64,000 nucleotides of DNA from Rhodococcus sp. (in: high G+C Gram-positive bacteria) (GCF_023264675.1 NZ_JAHFVG010000022.1:1-64000); one strand, 5' to 3'; numbered from the stretch's first letter, positions 8,378-19,971 are shown. The notes: generated by a model from the letters alone, not told the origin. Numbers and translations: made by a program.

Positions 8378-9664
8378 GTGCACTCCAAGCTCATCCTGCC
8401 CGTAGTACTGGCGGCGCAATTCGTCATTCCCATGTCGATCGCAGGGACGGCGATCGCGCTGCCACGCATTGCGCACGACCTCGGCGACAACCCCGGCCAG
8501 CTGCAGTGGGTCGTCAACGGGTTCAACCTCGCGTTCGCTCTGTTCACAGTCGTATGGGGTGCACTGTCGGATCGCATCGGCCATCACAATTCCTTCCGCA
8601 TCGGGGTCGCGGTGAACGGCATCGCGGGCGCTCTCAGCGCGGCAGCACCGACGCTGGCGATTCTCGACGGCGCCCGGATCCTCGCGGGAGTCGGCGCAGC
8701 GGCGGTGCTGGTGGGGTCGACGTCGATCCTCTCGAACGTCTACTCGGGCGCCGCGCGAGGAAAGGCATTCGCGGCCTTCGGCACCGTCAACGGCCTCGGC
8801 CTTGCCCTCGGTCCGTCCATCGCCGGAGCCCTCGTCGACGGAATAGGCTGGCGCGGAGTGTTTCTCGCCCAGGCTGCCGTACTCGCCGTTGCATTCATCG
8901 GGACTCTCGCACTGCCCGTGATCAAACCCGAACGTCACACCGCCGAACCTCTCCTCGACCTCACCCTGCTTCGCAACAAGAGATTCCTCGGCCTGTGCCT
9001 CGTCCCGGTGGCGGGAGCAATCGGCTTCGTCACGCTGCTGACGTACCTGCCGGGCGCTCTCAGCGGCATCGCGAACATCGGGGCAGGGCCCGCGGGGCTG
9101 GTGATGCTCGCCATGACGGCACCGGTCCTCGTCGCGCCCGCTGCGGTTGCGAAATTGGTCACCACCGGAAGAATCCAGTCGACAACCGTGATCTACCTGA
9201 GCCTCGGAGCGCTGGTGATCGGCGATCTCGGGATGCTCACCCTGCGTCCGGACGGTTCGCTGTGGTGGATCATCGCTCCGATGGCACTCGTCGGACTCGG
9301 CTTCGGCCTGCCGATCGGGCTCGTCGACGGTGAAGCGCTTGCATCAGTACCCGCCCAGGTCAGCGGAACGGCGGCGGGCCTGCTCAATCTCTTCCGGATC
9401 GGCGGTGAAGCGCTTCTCGTCGCCGGATATGCCTGGCTGCTGTCCCTGTTCGTTCACGCCTCGATGGCGGGAAACCCGAGCGCCGACGCCACCGCCGCAG
9501 GCCTACCGGGCTTTCCCGACGAATACGCCGACGCGTTCCACAGCGTCGTCACACTTCTCGCCGCCCTCACGGCGCTGACTGCCGTGGCCGTCGTGCTGCT
9601 CGTCCGGGTGCGAGGAAAGACCATGCAACCGCTCGACGAGGCTGAAGTATCGTCGGCCACGTGA
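8378..9664 (+). CDS. MFS transporter, drug:H+ antiporter type
   Basis: A 428-aa integral membrane protein with about 12 hydrophobic segments. After the first helix comes QLQWVVNGFNLAFALFTVVWGALSDRIG, which resembles motif A of the major facilitator superfamily. A motif C-like region (GLALGPSIAGALVDGIGWRGVF) is typical of drug exporters. It starts at GTG 8378 with GGGGG just upstream, and its last codons overlap the acetyltransferase start (GTGA). Regulation by the divergent ArsR protein through the inverted-repeat array is inferred. Substrate unknown. Confidence 0.9.
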   Translation: MHSKLILPVVLAAQFVIPMSIAGTAIALPRIAHDLGDNPGQLQWVVNGFNLAFALFTVVWGALSDRIGHHNSFRIGVAVNGIAGALSAAAPTLAILDGARILAGVGAAAVLVGSTSILSNVYSGAARGKAFAAFGTVNGLGLALGPSIAGALVDGIGWRGVFLAQAAVLAVAFIGTLALPVIKPERHTAEPLLDLTLLRNKRFLGLCLVPVAGAIGFVTLLTYLPGALSGIANIGAGPAGLVMLAMTAPVLVAPAAVAKLVTTGRIQSTTVIYLSLGALVIGDLGMLTLRPDGSLWWIIAPMALVGLGFGLPIGLVDGEALASVPAQVSGTAAGLLNLFRIGGEALLVAGYAWLLSLFVHASMAGNPSADATAAGLPGFPDEYADAFHSVVTLLAALTALTAVAVVLLVRVRGKTMQPLDEAEVSSAT

Positions 9665-10266
9665 CTTTCCTGCGCCCGGTGACCCTGACCAACGACCTCG
9701 TGACGTTGGAGCCACTACACCCCGACCACCTCGAGGGCCTGTGCGCCGCCGCGCGCGACGGTGAGCTGTGGAAACTCTGGTACACGACGGTGCCGAAACC
9801 CGAGGACATGGCAGCCGAGATCGACCGGAGGCTCGGCCTTCTCGATGTCGGCAGCATGCTTCCGTTCACGTTGAGACGCAACGACTCCGAGCAGACCGGA
9901 CGCCCGGGCACCATCATCGGAATGACTACCTACATGAACGCCGACGCCGCCAACCGGAGGCTCGAAATCGGTTCGACGTGGAACGCGGCTTCCGCGCATC
10001 GCACCGGCACCAACACGGCAAGCAAACTGTTGCTGCTCACTCACGCGTTCGAGGAATTGGACTGTATCGCAGTCGAATTCCGTACCCACTGGATGAACAT
10101 GCAGTCACGCAGTGCCATCGGCAATCTCGGTGCGAAACAGGATGGCATTCTCCGCAATCACCAACGGATGCCCGACGGCTCCCTGCGCGACACTGCAGTG
10201 TTCTCGATCATCGAATCCGAGTGGCCTGCGGTGCGCAACGAACTTCGGCGCAGGCTCGCCCGATAG
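9661..10266 (+). CDS. GNAT N-acetyltransferase (RimJ/RimL-like)
   Basis: A 201-aa protein translationally coupled to the MFS gene by a GTGA overlap. The fold markers are LEPLHPDHLEGL, then IIGMTTYMNADAANRRLEIG, the acetyl-CoA-loop region HRTGTNTASKLLLLTHAFEEL and FRTHWMNMQSRSAIGNLGAKQDG. This pattern matches RimJ/RimL-type acetyltransferases, which modify N-termini or small molecules. Pairing with an exporter suggests a detoxification module (modify and export), but this is inference. Confidence 0.87.
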   Translation: MTFLRPVTLTNDLVTLEPLHPDHLEGLCAAARDGELWKLWYTTVPKPEDMAAEIDRRLGLLDVGSMLPFTLRRNDSEQTGRPGTIIGMTTYMNADAANRRLEIGSTWNAASAHRTGTNTASKLLLLTHAFEELDCIAVEFRTHWMNMQSRSAIGNLGAKQDGILRNHQRMPDGSLRDTAVFSIIESEWPAVRNELRRRLAR

Positions 10267-10272
10267 CCAGGG

Positions 10273-10348
10273 TGGGCGTGGTGTACCGATTACGGATTTC
10301 TGACGCGGGTTCCCGCGTGTGCCGAGCGTAATCGGAACACCAGGCCCA
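10273..10348. promoter_or_regulatory. Long two-level hairpin (cruciform) between genes
   Basis: Arms of 22 nt at 10273-10294 and 10327-10348 pair with only two mismatches. The interior holds a second perfect hairpin, ACGCGGG-TT-CCCGCGT (10303-10318). The structure starts 7 bp after the acetyltransferase stop and ends about 42 bp before the next -10 element. It may be a bidirectional terminator lacking a T-run or a palindromic mobile remnant; no tRNA-like fold is apparent. Confidence 0.6.
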
Positions 10349-10390
10349 CCGACCCGGTGAACAACCATCTCCAGCACAATCGACACACGG

Positions 10391-10396
10391 TAAGTT
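10391..10396 (+). promoter_or_regulatory. Candidate -10 element for a leaderless transcript
   Basis: TAAGTT ends 6 nt before GTG 10403, placing the predicted transcription start at the initiation codon. No ribosome site is visible. Confidence 0.45.
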
Positions 10397-10402
10397 GACG
10401 CA

Positions 10403-12778
10403 GTGCGAGTAGACGGGCGGGACATTCCGGTAACGGGGTCTCTTCTGCAACCGCTCGTTCGACGTACGAGCGACATACTGCGCGTCGTGGTGTCGCTGCT
10501 GTTGCTCGCGGCGGTCGTCGCGGGCTCCCTCATCACCCGTAACCAGTGGGATGCGCTGGAAACGTCGGTGTCGAACATCGTCGGAGTGCTCAGTCCCGAC
10601 CAGTCGAACCTTGTCTATCTGCTGTACGGCGTCGCGATTCTGGCGCTTCCGTTCGGCATTCTGATCGGGCTCGTCGCGGGTCGGAAGTGGAAGCTTCTCG
10701 CGGGCTACGCCTCCGCTGCATTCATCGCCGGCCTCGCACTCTCGATCACCGGCAACGGCATCTCGACTCCCGCATGGCACCTCGACGTCCCCGAAAGGCT
10801 CGATACCTTCAGCTCCCAGTTCCTCGACGATTCACGGTGGATCGGAATGCTCGCCGCTGTGCTGACGGTGTCCGGTCCGTGGCTTCCTGCTCGCTGGCGA
10901 CGAGTGTGGTGGGTGCTTCTCCTCGCCTTCGTTCCCATTCACCTGTTCGTCAGCACGGTGGTTCCCGCTCGATCGATGTTCGGGCTGTCCGTCGGCTGGT
11001 GCGTCGGCGCACTGATCGTGCTGGTGGTGGGCACTCCCGCGCTCGAAGTCCCGCTCGATGCTGCGGCTCGGCTGCTCGCCAGACGTGGCCACACCGTCAC
11101 CTCGTTCACTGTGCTCGAGCCCGCGGGCCCCGGCCCATTGGTGCTGGCGGCAACCACCGAGGGTTCCGAGCCGAAGATCATCGTCGAGATGTACGGCCAG
11201 AACCAACGCAGCGGCGGCGCGCTCCGGCAGATGTGGCGATGGTTGTCGTTCCGGAGCGAAGAATTCGTTCCGCTTCATGCGTCGATGCGCCGAGCCGTGG
11301 AGCATCGGGCGTTGATGGGCATCGCGATCGGTGACCTCGGCATCGCCAGCAGCAAGCCACTGGCCGTGTCCGCACTCGAGCGCGGATGGGCGCTGTACGC
11401 CCACAGTGCTCCTCGCGGGGTGGCCGTCGACGAGTCCTCACCCGACGAGTTGGCGACGAAGATCTGGAACGGCCTGCAGATCCTGCACGAGAATCAGATC
11501 TCGCACGGCGATCTGCGTATCGCCGAAATTCGCGCCGACGACGGCAACGCGCTGTTCGGTGGTTTCTCCAATTCCGAGCTCGGTGCGTCGGATGCGCAAA
11601 TGCAGTCCGATGTCGCTCAATTGCTGATCTCGACGTCCTCGTTGTTCGGCAAGGATCGGGCGGTGCGCATCGCGATCGACACCCTCGGAGCCGACATCGT
11701 GGTCACCGCGGCCGGCAGGCTTACCAAGTCTGCGATCCCGTCGCGTCTGCTCAGATCCGTTCCCGACAGTCGCGGCATCATGAAATCGGTGCGCGAGGAA
11801 GTGGTGCGCCAGACCGATACCGACAAGATCCAGACCGAGCAGGTCACCCGGTTCACGCGCAACCAGATCATTCAGCTGGTTCTGCTGATCGGCCTGGTCT
11901 ATGTCGCGTACCCGTTCATCAGTGCTGTCCCGACGTTCGTCACCGAACTCGGGAGCGCCAACTGGTGGTGGGCGCTGCTCGGGCTCGCGGTCTCGGCACT
12001 GACCTACGTAGGCGCCGCGGCCGCGCTGTGGGCGTGTGCCTCGGGGCTCGTGAGCTTCAAGAACCTGACGATCATGCAGGTCGCCAACACGTTCGCCGCG
12101 ACCACGACACCGGCAGGCGTCGGCGGTCTCGCTCTGAGCGTGCGATTCCTGCAGAAGGGTGGCCTCGGCGCGGTTCGCGCGACAGCTGCTGTGGCACTAC
12201 AACAGTCGGTTCAGGTGATCACCCACCTGAGCCTGCTGGTCTTCTTCTCCGTCGTCGCCGGTACGTCGGCGGACTTGGCCCATTTCGTTCCCGATCCGAC
12301 GGTGCTCTACCTGATCGCGGGCGTCGCCCTCGGCATCGTCGGAACGGTGCTGTTCGTCCCGACGCTGCGGCGGTGGCTGCGCAACGCGGTACGTCCGCAG
12401 CTCAAGGAAGTGTTCGGTGAACTCGGCGATCTCGCCAAGGATCCCAAACGATTCTCGATCATCGTACTGGGCTGCGCTGCAACCACTCTCGGTGCTGCAC
12501 TGGCACTGTGGGCGAGCATCGAGGCATTCGGTGGCGGCACGACGTTCGTCACCGTCACCGTCGTGACGATGATCGGCGGCACCCTCGCGTCCGCAGCGCC
12601 GACGCCCGGTGGCGTCGGCGCCGTCGAGGCTGCACTGATCGGCGGACTCGCGGCATTCGGACTGCCCGCGAGTGTGGCGGTTCCGTCGGTTCTGCTCTAT
12701 CGGGTACTGACATGTTGGCTTCCCGTCTTCTGCGGATGGCCGACGTTGCGCTGGCTGACCAAGAAGGACATGGTCTAG
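10403..12778 (+). CDS. Multidomain membrane protein: TM region, kinase-like domain, LPG-synthase-type TM domain
   Basis: A 791-aa protein in three parts. Residues about 25-215 carry several hydrophobic helices. A soluble middle part (about 215-480) contains a kinase/phosphotransferase-like motif HGDLRIAEI (His368-Gly-Asp370), but the following DFG-equivalent reads FGGFSNS, so the metal-binding Asp is missing. The C-terminal part (about 485-790) is an AglD/MprF-type membrane domain, with TTTPAGVGGLALSVRFLQKG and the late ASAAPTPGGVGAVEAALIGG. That domain flips or handles lipids in MprF relatives; no aminoacyl-transferase domain is present. The next gene starts immediately after the stop (TAG-ATG). 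Confidence 0.82.
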   Translation: MRVDGRDIPVTGSLLQPLVRRTSDILRVVVSLLLLAAVVAGSLITRNQWDALETSVSNIVGVLSPDQSNLVYLLYGVAILALPFGILIGLVAGRKWKLLAGYASAAFIAGLALSITGNGISTPAWHLDVPERLDTFSSQFLDDSRWIGMLAAVLTVSGPWLPARWRRVWWVLLLAFVPIHLFVSTVVPARSMFGLSVGWCVGALIVLVVGTPALEVPLDAAARLLARRGHTVTSFTVLEPAGPGPLVLAATTEGSEPKIIVEMYGQNQRSGGALRQMWRWLSFRSEEFVPLHASMRRAVEHRALMGIAIGDLGIASSKPLAVSALERGWALYAHSAPRGVAVDESSPDELATKIWNGLQILHENQISHGDLRIAEIRADDGNALFGGFSNSELGASDAQMQSDVAQLLISTSSLFGKDRAVRIAIDTLGADIVVTAAGRLTKSAIPSRLLRSVPDSRGIMKSVREEVVRQTDTDKIQTEQVTRFTRNQIIQLVLLIGLVYVAYPFISAVPTFVTELGSANWWWALLGLAVSALTYVGAAAALWACASGLVSFKNLTIMQVANTFAATTTPAGVGGLALSVRFLQKGGLGAVRATAAVALQQSVQVITHLSLLVFFSVVAGTSADLAHFVPDPTVLYLIAGVALGIVGTVLFVPTLRRWLRNAVRPQLKEVFGELGDLAKDPKRFSIIVLGCAATTLGAALALWASIEAFGGGTTFVTVTVVTMIGGTLASAAPTPGGVGAVEAALIGGLAAFGLPASVAVPSVLLYRVLTCWLPVFCGWPTLRWLTKKDMV

Positions 12779-15294
<2,516 letters not shown>

Positions 15295-15340
15295 TTTCGG
15301 ACCTCGATGCCTTGCGCAGACTCATTTTCCCGTAGGAGAA

Positions 15341-15383
15341 CCCGGCCGCTGGTACGGTTTCCTGACAGGAAGAGCTGGCCGGG
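15341..15383 (+). terminator. GC-rich hairpin between argG and the GGDEF-EAL gene
   Basis: CCCGGCC-GCT (15341-15350) pairs with AGC-T-GGCCGGG (15373-15383) with a one-base bulge, and a TTCC/GGAA pair closes an inner loop. It lies 46 bp after the argG stop and 74 bp before the next start, so a terminator role is most likely. I looked for c-di-GMP riboswitch landmarks here and did not see them. Confidence 0.55.
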
Positions 15384-15457
15384 TCGGGGCCCGCGAACGA
15401 TCGCAGGGCGCGTGAAGTAGTCGCACGCTGCGTGTTCGTTCCATGAAGAGAGGTCCG

Positions 15458-17341
15458 ATGCTGGTGGATGGACCTACGGCGCCGACACCGAACACCCCGA
15501 TCCGCCGATCCTCGGACGGCGGCCGCCGATTCCCGGACCCCACGGTGGCGTCGGACAACGGCGTCGATGCCTACGGACTCAACACGTACGACATCGACAG
15601 TGCCGGGTCCGTCGTCCAGGACGGTCAGCGGTGGGGTCGGCTCCTCATCGGGTTGCTGACCTTGTCCTTCGGTCTGGCCGGAATCCTGATGATCCCATCG
15701 GGGCAATTCTCGACCGTTCAATCGGTAGTCGTCGGATGCGCATCGCTGTCGACGATCCCCGTTGCGGTGTGGTGGTTCGTCGGAGGCTGGCCCAGCCGTG
15801 CTGCATCCAATCTGTATGTGCTCTATGCCGATGTCGGTGTCATGCTCGTCCTCTTCTCGTTCGACTCACCGTTTCTGGCGATGCCGGGTTGTGCGATGTT
15901 CGCCATCGTCGCCGTATTCGCGATCGCCGGAACATCGCCGCGTCTGCTGACGGCTCACCTCGCGGTGGCAACGATCGTGCTGTTCACCCTCGCGATCATG
16001 TCCGTCCAGGCAGGCGCGAATCCCTGGTCGGTCGCCTCGCGTGCCACCACACTCAGCTCCCTCTTCGTGGCACCGTTCGCGCTGCGCCCGTACATCCGGT
16101 ATCTCCGAATTCGCGCCCACATCGCACAACGCGATTCGTTGACAGGACTACGGAATCGACGTGGGCTTTTCGAGGAGGTGGAGAAGCTCAATCTCGTCGG
16201 AGCAGGCATGAAAGCCGAGGCGCGCTTCGTCGGGATAGTGGTCGTCGACATCGATCTGTTCAAGTCGATCAACAATCGGTACGGCCACCCGTCGGGTGAC
16301 GCGGTACTGATCGAGGTCGCCGATCGGCTGCGTAACGTCGCCTCCAGCGAGTCCGTGGTCTCGCGGATCGGCGGGGACGAGTTCGTCTGCGTACACATCG
16401 GGACCCGCAGCGAAGTGGACGACGCCGAACTTCGGATTCGCTCGGCGCTGGAAGAATCCTTCGAGGGGCCGCCGTTCACCACGAGCGTGGGCACGGCAGG
16501 GGACTCGATCATCCGTGGCGACTCCACCGGCGCGCTGGTTCGTCGCCTGATTGCACTCGCCGACATCGATCTGTACCGCAACAAGACCGAACCCGCCGAC
16601 GACACCGTCCCGACATCCGGCGATCCGCTTCTCGTCCGCGACCGTATCGAGGGATTGATCGACGGCGGTGGACCGACGGTGGTGTTCCAACCGATCTGCG
16701 CCACGGCGACCAAGAAGGTAGTCGGCTACGAGGCGCTCTCCCGCTTCCCGTTCGGCCATGGATCTCCGCTGATGTGGTTCCGCGATGCAACGCTGGCCGG
16801 GATCGGTCCACGACTGGAGTTGGCGGCGATCGACAACGCGTTGGACACGATGGGGAATTTGCCGGCCGACGCGTTCGTGTCCGTCAACGCATCGGCGGCG
16901 GCGATCAGGTCGACGGATCTGATCGCTCGATTGCGCCCCCACCTTGCTGTCCGCACGATCTATCTCGAGATCACCGAACACGAACGGGTCGACGACTACC
17001 GCTCGGTCGCTCGAACCGTCGAAGGGCTTCGTGCTGCCGGCGTACGTATCGCCGTCGACGACGTCGGCGCAGGTTTCTCCGGTCTCCGTCAAGTGGTCGA
17101 ACTGAAGCCGGACACGCTGAAGGTCGACTATTCGCTCGTCCACGGAATCGACACCGACCCCAGCCGGCGAGCCGCGGCTGCGGCACTGGCCGCGTTCGCC
17201 AAGGAGATCGGTTCGACGGTCATCATGGAAGGCGTCGAAACCGAGGGCGAGCTACGCGTGGCCACCGAGCTCGGGTTCGAAATGGTGCAGGGATTTCTCA
17301 CCGGACGAGCCGAAGCACCGGCTGCCTACGCGATACGTTGA
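15458..17341 (+). CDS. GGDEF-EAL cyclic-di-GMP turnover protein
   Basis: A 627-aa protein. ATG 15458 is preferred because GAGAGG lies 4 nt upstream; ATG 15443 is the alternative. An N-terminal membrane region (about 55-225) has 5-6 hydrophobic helices. The GGDEF domain begins at DSLTGLRNRRGLF, and its active site is intact (GGDEF, residues 305-309). The EAL domain has Glu425-Ala-Leu and the metal/catalytic residues in LEITEHE, DDVGAGFSGL, KVDYSLV, EGVETE and QGFLTG. Both diguanylate cyclase and phosphodiesterase activities are therefore possible. The sensory input is membrane-borne and unknown. Confidence 0.92.
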   Translation: MLVDGPTAPTPNTPIRRSSDGGRRFPDPTVASDNGVDAYGLNTYDIDSAGSVVQDGQRWGRLLIGLLTLSFGLAGILMIPSGQFSTVQSVVVGCASLSTIPVAVWWFVGGWPSRAASNLYVLYADVGVMLVLFSFDSPFLAMPGCAMFAIVAVFAIAGTSPRLLTAHLAVATIVLFTLAIMSVQAGANPWSVASRATTLSSLFVAPFALRPYIRYLRIRAHIAQRDSLTGLRNRRGLFEEVEKLNLVGAGMKAEARFVGIVVVDIDLFKSINNRYGHPSGDAVLIEVADRLRNVASSESVVSRIGGDEFVCVHIGTRSEVDDAELRIRSALEESFEGPPFTTSVGTAGDSIIRGDSTGALVRRLIALADIDLYRNKTEPADDTVPTSGDPLLVRDRIEGLIDGGGPTVVFQPICATATKKVVGYEALSRFPFGHGSPLMWFRDATLAGIGPRLELAAIDNALDTMGNLPADAFVSVNASAAAIRSTDLIARLRPHLAVRTIYLEITEHERVDDYRSVARTVEGLRAAGVRIAVDDVGAGFSGLRQVVELKPDTLKVDYSLVHGIDTDPSRRAAAAALAAFAKEIGSTVIMEGVETEGELRVATELGFEMVQGFLTGRAEAPAAYAIR

Positions 17342-17353
17342 TCGGAGAGAAAA

Positions 17354-17647
17354 TCAGACGTCCGCGACGGTGAACTTCGTCAATCCTGGTGCGCCCGTGA
17401 GAAGCGGTCCCAGCTCGGTGGTCTTTCCCGGTCCCGCACGGAACTCGCGGTACTTCGCATCTGCCTCGGCCGATTCCCAGCGCTCGTAGGCAATCCAGTG
17501 AGTTTCGTCGTCGGCATCGACGAGCACGTCGACTCCGAGGCAGCCGTCGAATGCGCGGGTGTCGGCCAATACGCGACCGAGAACGACCTTCGCGTCGTCG
17601 AGCACATCGGCTTTGAGCTTCAGATCTAGCAGGGCGATGATCGCCAT
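17354..17647 (-). CDS. Antibiotic biosynthesis monooxygenase (ABM) domain protein
   Basis: A 97-aa protein with the dimeric ferredoxin-like ABM pattern: LLDLKLKADVLDDAK, then FDGCLGVDVLVDADDETHW and WESAEADAKYREFR. The family includes quinol monooxygenases and heme-degrading enzymes, many without defined substrate. AGGAG lies 7 nt before ATG 17647. Convergent with the GGDEF-EAL gene. Confidence 0.85.
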   Translation of the reverse strand: MAIIALLDLKLKADVLDDAKVVLGRVLADTRAFDGCLGVDVLVDADDETHWIAYERWESAEADAKYREFRAGPGKTTELGPLLTGAPGLTKFTVADV

Positions 17648-17738
17648 TCGGGTCTCCTGAATCAGGGGTCTTCTGGATCAAGGGTTTTCGCTTACTCGTT
17701 CACCCTAGTGATCGGCGCCGGGGAAGGCCGACGCTCGG

Positions 17739-18578
17739 TCACGGGATGTCCGTCAGGATCTTCTGCCCCCGCGCGAAGGTACGGACCTGCTCGTCGAGCC
17801 ACACCTGCGCCGGTACCGCGCCGCCGAGGAGTTCGCGAGCCAACCCTGGATCCTGACCGAGCGGTATGTCGCTTCCGGCAATGACGACATTGCCGTAGCG
17901 GCGTCCCTTCAGCATTGCGGGATCGGCGATGATCACAGTGTGCGGAAAGACGCTGCCGATGGTGGCGGATTCGCGTTTGGCCAACGTCAGGTCGCGGGTG
18001 TCGCCGCAGTTGACGACGTAGATACCGCCGGGCGCGAGGACCCGGCGAACATGTTCGGTGAACTCCGCGGTGGCCAGCGCAGGCGGAGTCACGGCTCCGG
18101 CGAACACATCTCGGACGACGAGATCGCGACTGTCCTCGGTCAGGGTCTCGGTGACGGCCCGCGCCTCGCCCACTCGGATCCGCAGCAGTGGTGCACGCGG
18201 GAGGTCGAACCACTCGCGGACAAGTGCAGCGAGAGCGCCGTCGAGTTCGACCACCACCTGCCTGGAGTCGGGGTACGTCGCGTCGAAGTAGCGGGCAAGG
18301 GTGCACGCACCGCCCCCGAGATGAAGCGCGCGAAGCCTCGCCCCGGGAAAGACATGGTGCCGAACGAGGCCGGCCATCCACCGCATGTACTCGAAATCGA
18401 GCTGGGTCGGATCGTCGACGTCGATGTGCGAGCTGGGCACACCGTTGATTTCGATCGTCCAACCGTCGGCGGTGAGCGTGTCACGGACGAGTTCGCATGT
18501 ACCGGTGTCGATGTCGTAGATACCGGCGACGGGTCCCCCGGGATCCTGCTGCTTCTGTTGCTGCTTCTTCTTAGCCAT
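17739..18578 (-). CDS. Spermidine synthase-like methyltransferase-fold protein
   Basis: A 279-aa Rossmann-fold protein. Start is ATG 18578; the leader MAKKKQQQKQQ is a basic/Gln-rich tail. The nucleotide-binding strand is ALHLGGGACTLARYF, followed by VVVELDGALAALVREWF and DLVVRDVFAGAVTPPALATAEF, then HVRRVLAPGGIYVVNCGD. This resembles polyamine aminopropyltransferases, in which the Asp after the Rossmann strand binds substrate. The usual DGGD signature is not evident, so it may be a family relative not making spermidine. It overlaps the cupin gene by 8 bp. Confidence 0.78.
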   Translation of the reverse strand: MAKKKQQQKQQDPGGPVAGIYDIDTGTCELVRDTLTADGWTIEINGVPSSHIDVDDPTQLDFEYMRWMAGLVRHHVFPGARLRALHLGGGACTLARYFDATYPDSRQVVVELDGALAALVREWFDLPRAPLLRIRVGEARAVTETLTEDSRDLVVRDVFAGAVTPPALATAEFTEHVRRVLAPGGIYVVNCGDTRDLTLAKRESATIGSVFPHTVIIADPAMLKGRRYGNVVIAGSDIPLGQDPGLARELLGGAVPAQVWLDEQVRTFARGQKILTDIP

Positions 18579-19077
18579 CGGATGTGGGAGCCGCCGGTTC
18601 GAGGGCGAAGTCGGCGAAATCGAATCCGGGGCTGACGATGCACGACACCAACGACGGCTCCTCGGCGTGCCCGTCCGCCGCGCCGAGTGGCCGCGCACGC
18701 TGCCAGTGCGAGGCAGGCACGAACTGCTGCGGTGACTGGCCTGCCAGAACGTCGGGACCGACGATCAGCGATGTCGGCGCCCCTGGACTCTTCTGGTCAC
18801 CGCCGAGATCGAGGACCACCGGACTGCCGCGGTGGTACAACCAGATCTCGGTACCGCGGACCGTGTGCCACGCCGATTGCTCGCCGGGCAGTAGGAGGAA
18901 GAGAATCGCGGTGCCCGCCGGGCGCGGTGCCGGATAGCCGTCGGGAAGCGCCCCGAGTGGGACGGTGACCTCGCTTCGCCAGGTCTCGCTGTACCAACCG
19001 CCTTCGGGATGCTTGACGAAGCCCAGGCCTTTGGCCCAGTCGGGTAGGCCTTCGGCCCTGTCGGGTAGTTCGCTCAC
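18571..19077 (-). CDS. Cupin-fold protein (DUF985 type)
   Basis: A 168-aa protein, start GTG 19077 overlapping the TetR stop by 4 bp. It begins LGFVKHPEGGWYSETWRS and has GTAILFLLLPGEQSAWHTVR, then EIWLYHRGSPVVLDL and LVSCIVSPGFDFADFAL, the hallmarks of the DUF985 cupin family. Members bind small ligands or metals in a beta-barrel; no activity is assigned. It is coupled at both ends to TetR and to the spermidine-synthase-like gene, so the three form one operon. Confidence 0.85.
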   Translation of the reverse strand: MSELPDRAEGLPDWAKGLGFVKHPEGGWYSETWRSEVTVPLGALPDGYPAPRPAGTAILFLLLPGEQSAWHTVRGTEIWLYHRGSPVVLDLGGDQKSPGAPTSLIVGPDVLAGQSPQQFVPASHWQRARPLGAADGHAEEPSLVSCIVSPGFDFADFALEPAAPTSDG

Positions 19078-19766
19078 CTGGCCAGTATGCGGCCATCGCG
19101 AGCGTGCTCGTCGACCAGCTCCACGGCCCGAGCGTGCACGGACTCCAACTCCCCGGACCACCCGAGCACACGGACGGCGGATTCGGCGATCACGCGTGCA
19201 TGATCGCCGTGCGGCGCACTGTGCCCGGCCTCGATATCGGCCCGACGGTTCACCACGGTCTCGACGAGCCGGAACGGCAGGTCCTCCGCACCCGGCATTG
19301 CGGTGAGCCTCTTGTCCGCGAGCATGGACGACGCGATCTCCCGGTACAGATCCATCAGTGCATAGCGATGACCCCTGAACGTCTCGAATCGATCGTCGCG
19401 GAGTTCGGGTAGTAGATACAGCGCACCCAGGTTCCAGCGGGATCGGCCGAGCTGGTCGGCGTCGAACAACGCCAGCGCGTACATCTTCACTTCGGGCCGC
19501 GCATCGGAGTCCCGGAGCGCCTGCGCTACGGCCAGGGGCTCGTCGACGGTTCCGCTCAGCAGCGAATCCAGCAGCTCGTCCTTGTTGGCGAAGTGGTGAT
19601 AGAGCGATGCCTGACGCATACCGACCGCCTCGGCGATCATCCGCGTCGAGGTGTTGGTGTAGCCGCGGGTGGTGAAGAGTTCGGCAGCGGCGTCGAGGAT
19701 TTCCTCGCGTGCTGTCTCTCCCTGCCGCTTCTTGGTGGTGAGCCTCGGTCGGCCGGCAGTGGTCAT
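19074..19766 (-). CDS. TetR-family transcriptional regulator
   Basis: A 230-aa regulator. ATG 19766 (MTTAGRPRLTTKKRQ) is favoured over ATG 19775 because AGGA lies 8-9 nt upstream of it. The N-terminal HTH is clear: AREEILDAAAELFTTRGY, TRMIAEAVGMRQASLYHHFA. The ligand domain (about 70-230) is divergent as usual. The gene is divergent from the permease/urea operon, with a near-palindromic operator candidate at 19801-19824. It therefore probably controls that operon as well as its own downstream cupin and spermidine-synthase-like genes. Confidence 0.9.
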   Translation of the reverse strand: MTTAGRPRLTTKKRQGETAREEILDAAAELFTTRGYTNTSTRMIAEAVGMRQASLYHHFANKDELLDSLLSGTVDEPLAVAQALRDSDARPEVKMYALALFDADQLGRSRWNLGALYLLPELRDDRFETFRGHRYALMDLYREIASSMLADKRLTAMPGAEDLPFRLVETVVNRRADIEAGHSAPHGDHARVIAESAVRVLGWSGELESVHARAVELVDEHARDGRILAR

Positions 19767-19800
19767 GACATCCATCCTGACACCGAACAGCCCTCGGTGA

Positions 19801-19843
19801 TATTTCTGTCACTTGATAGAAATAGACGAAACATGTTTGTTTC
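19801..19843. promoter_or_regulatory. TetR operator candidates
   Basis: TATTTCTGTC-ACTT-GATAGAAATA (19801-19824) is a 10-bp inverted repeat with one mismatch. GAAACA-TGTT-TGTTTC (19828-19843) is a perfect 6-bp repeat next to it. Both are in the AT-rich gap between the TetR gene and the permease gene, as expected for an autoregulating TetR protein. Confidence 0.6.
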
Positions 19844-19971
19844 ACGAGGGCATCGGTTCGATACACAGGCGTCACCAACCGGGCACGTCGGCGCGGAAAA
19901 CTATCAATCGACAGAAACCCCGCACCGGCAGCGCAGACGGGCGGCAACTCTCATCGCCTCAGGAGCCAACC

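Noticed and set aside
10273..10348. A tRNA gene
   Set aside because: There is no cloverleaf or T-loop GTTCGA-type sequence in the right place; the structure is a nested linear hairpin.
15295..15457. A c-di-GMP riboswitch before the first GGDEF-EAL gene
   Set aside because: Only a simple GC-rich hairpin is present; the conserved core of GEMM riboswitches is not visible.
19776..19971. A guanidine (ykkC) riboswitch upstream of the permease
   Set aside because: I looked for the conserved ykkC landmarks and saw only TetR-type palindromes; a covariance search would be decisive.
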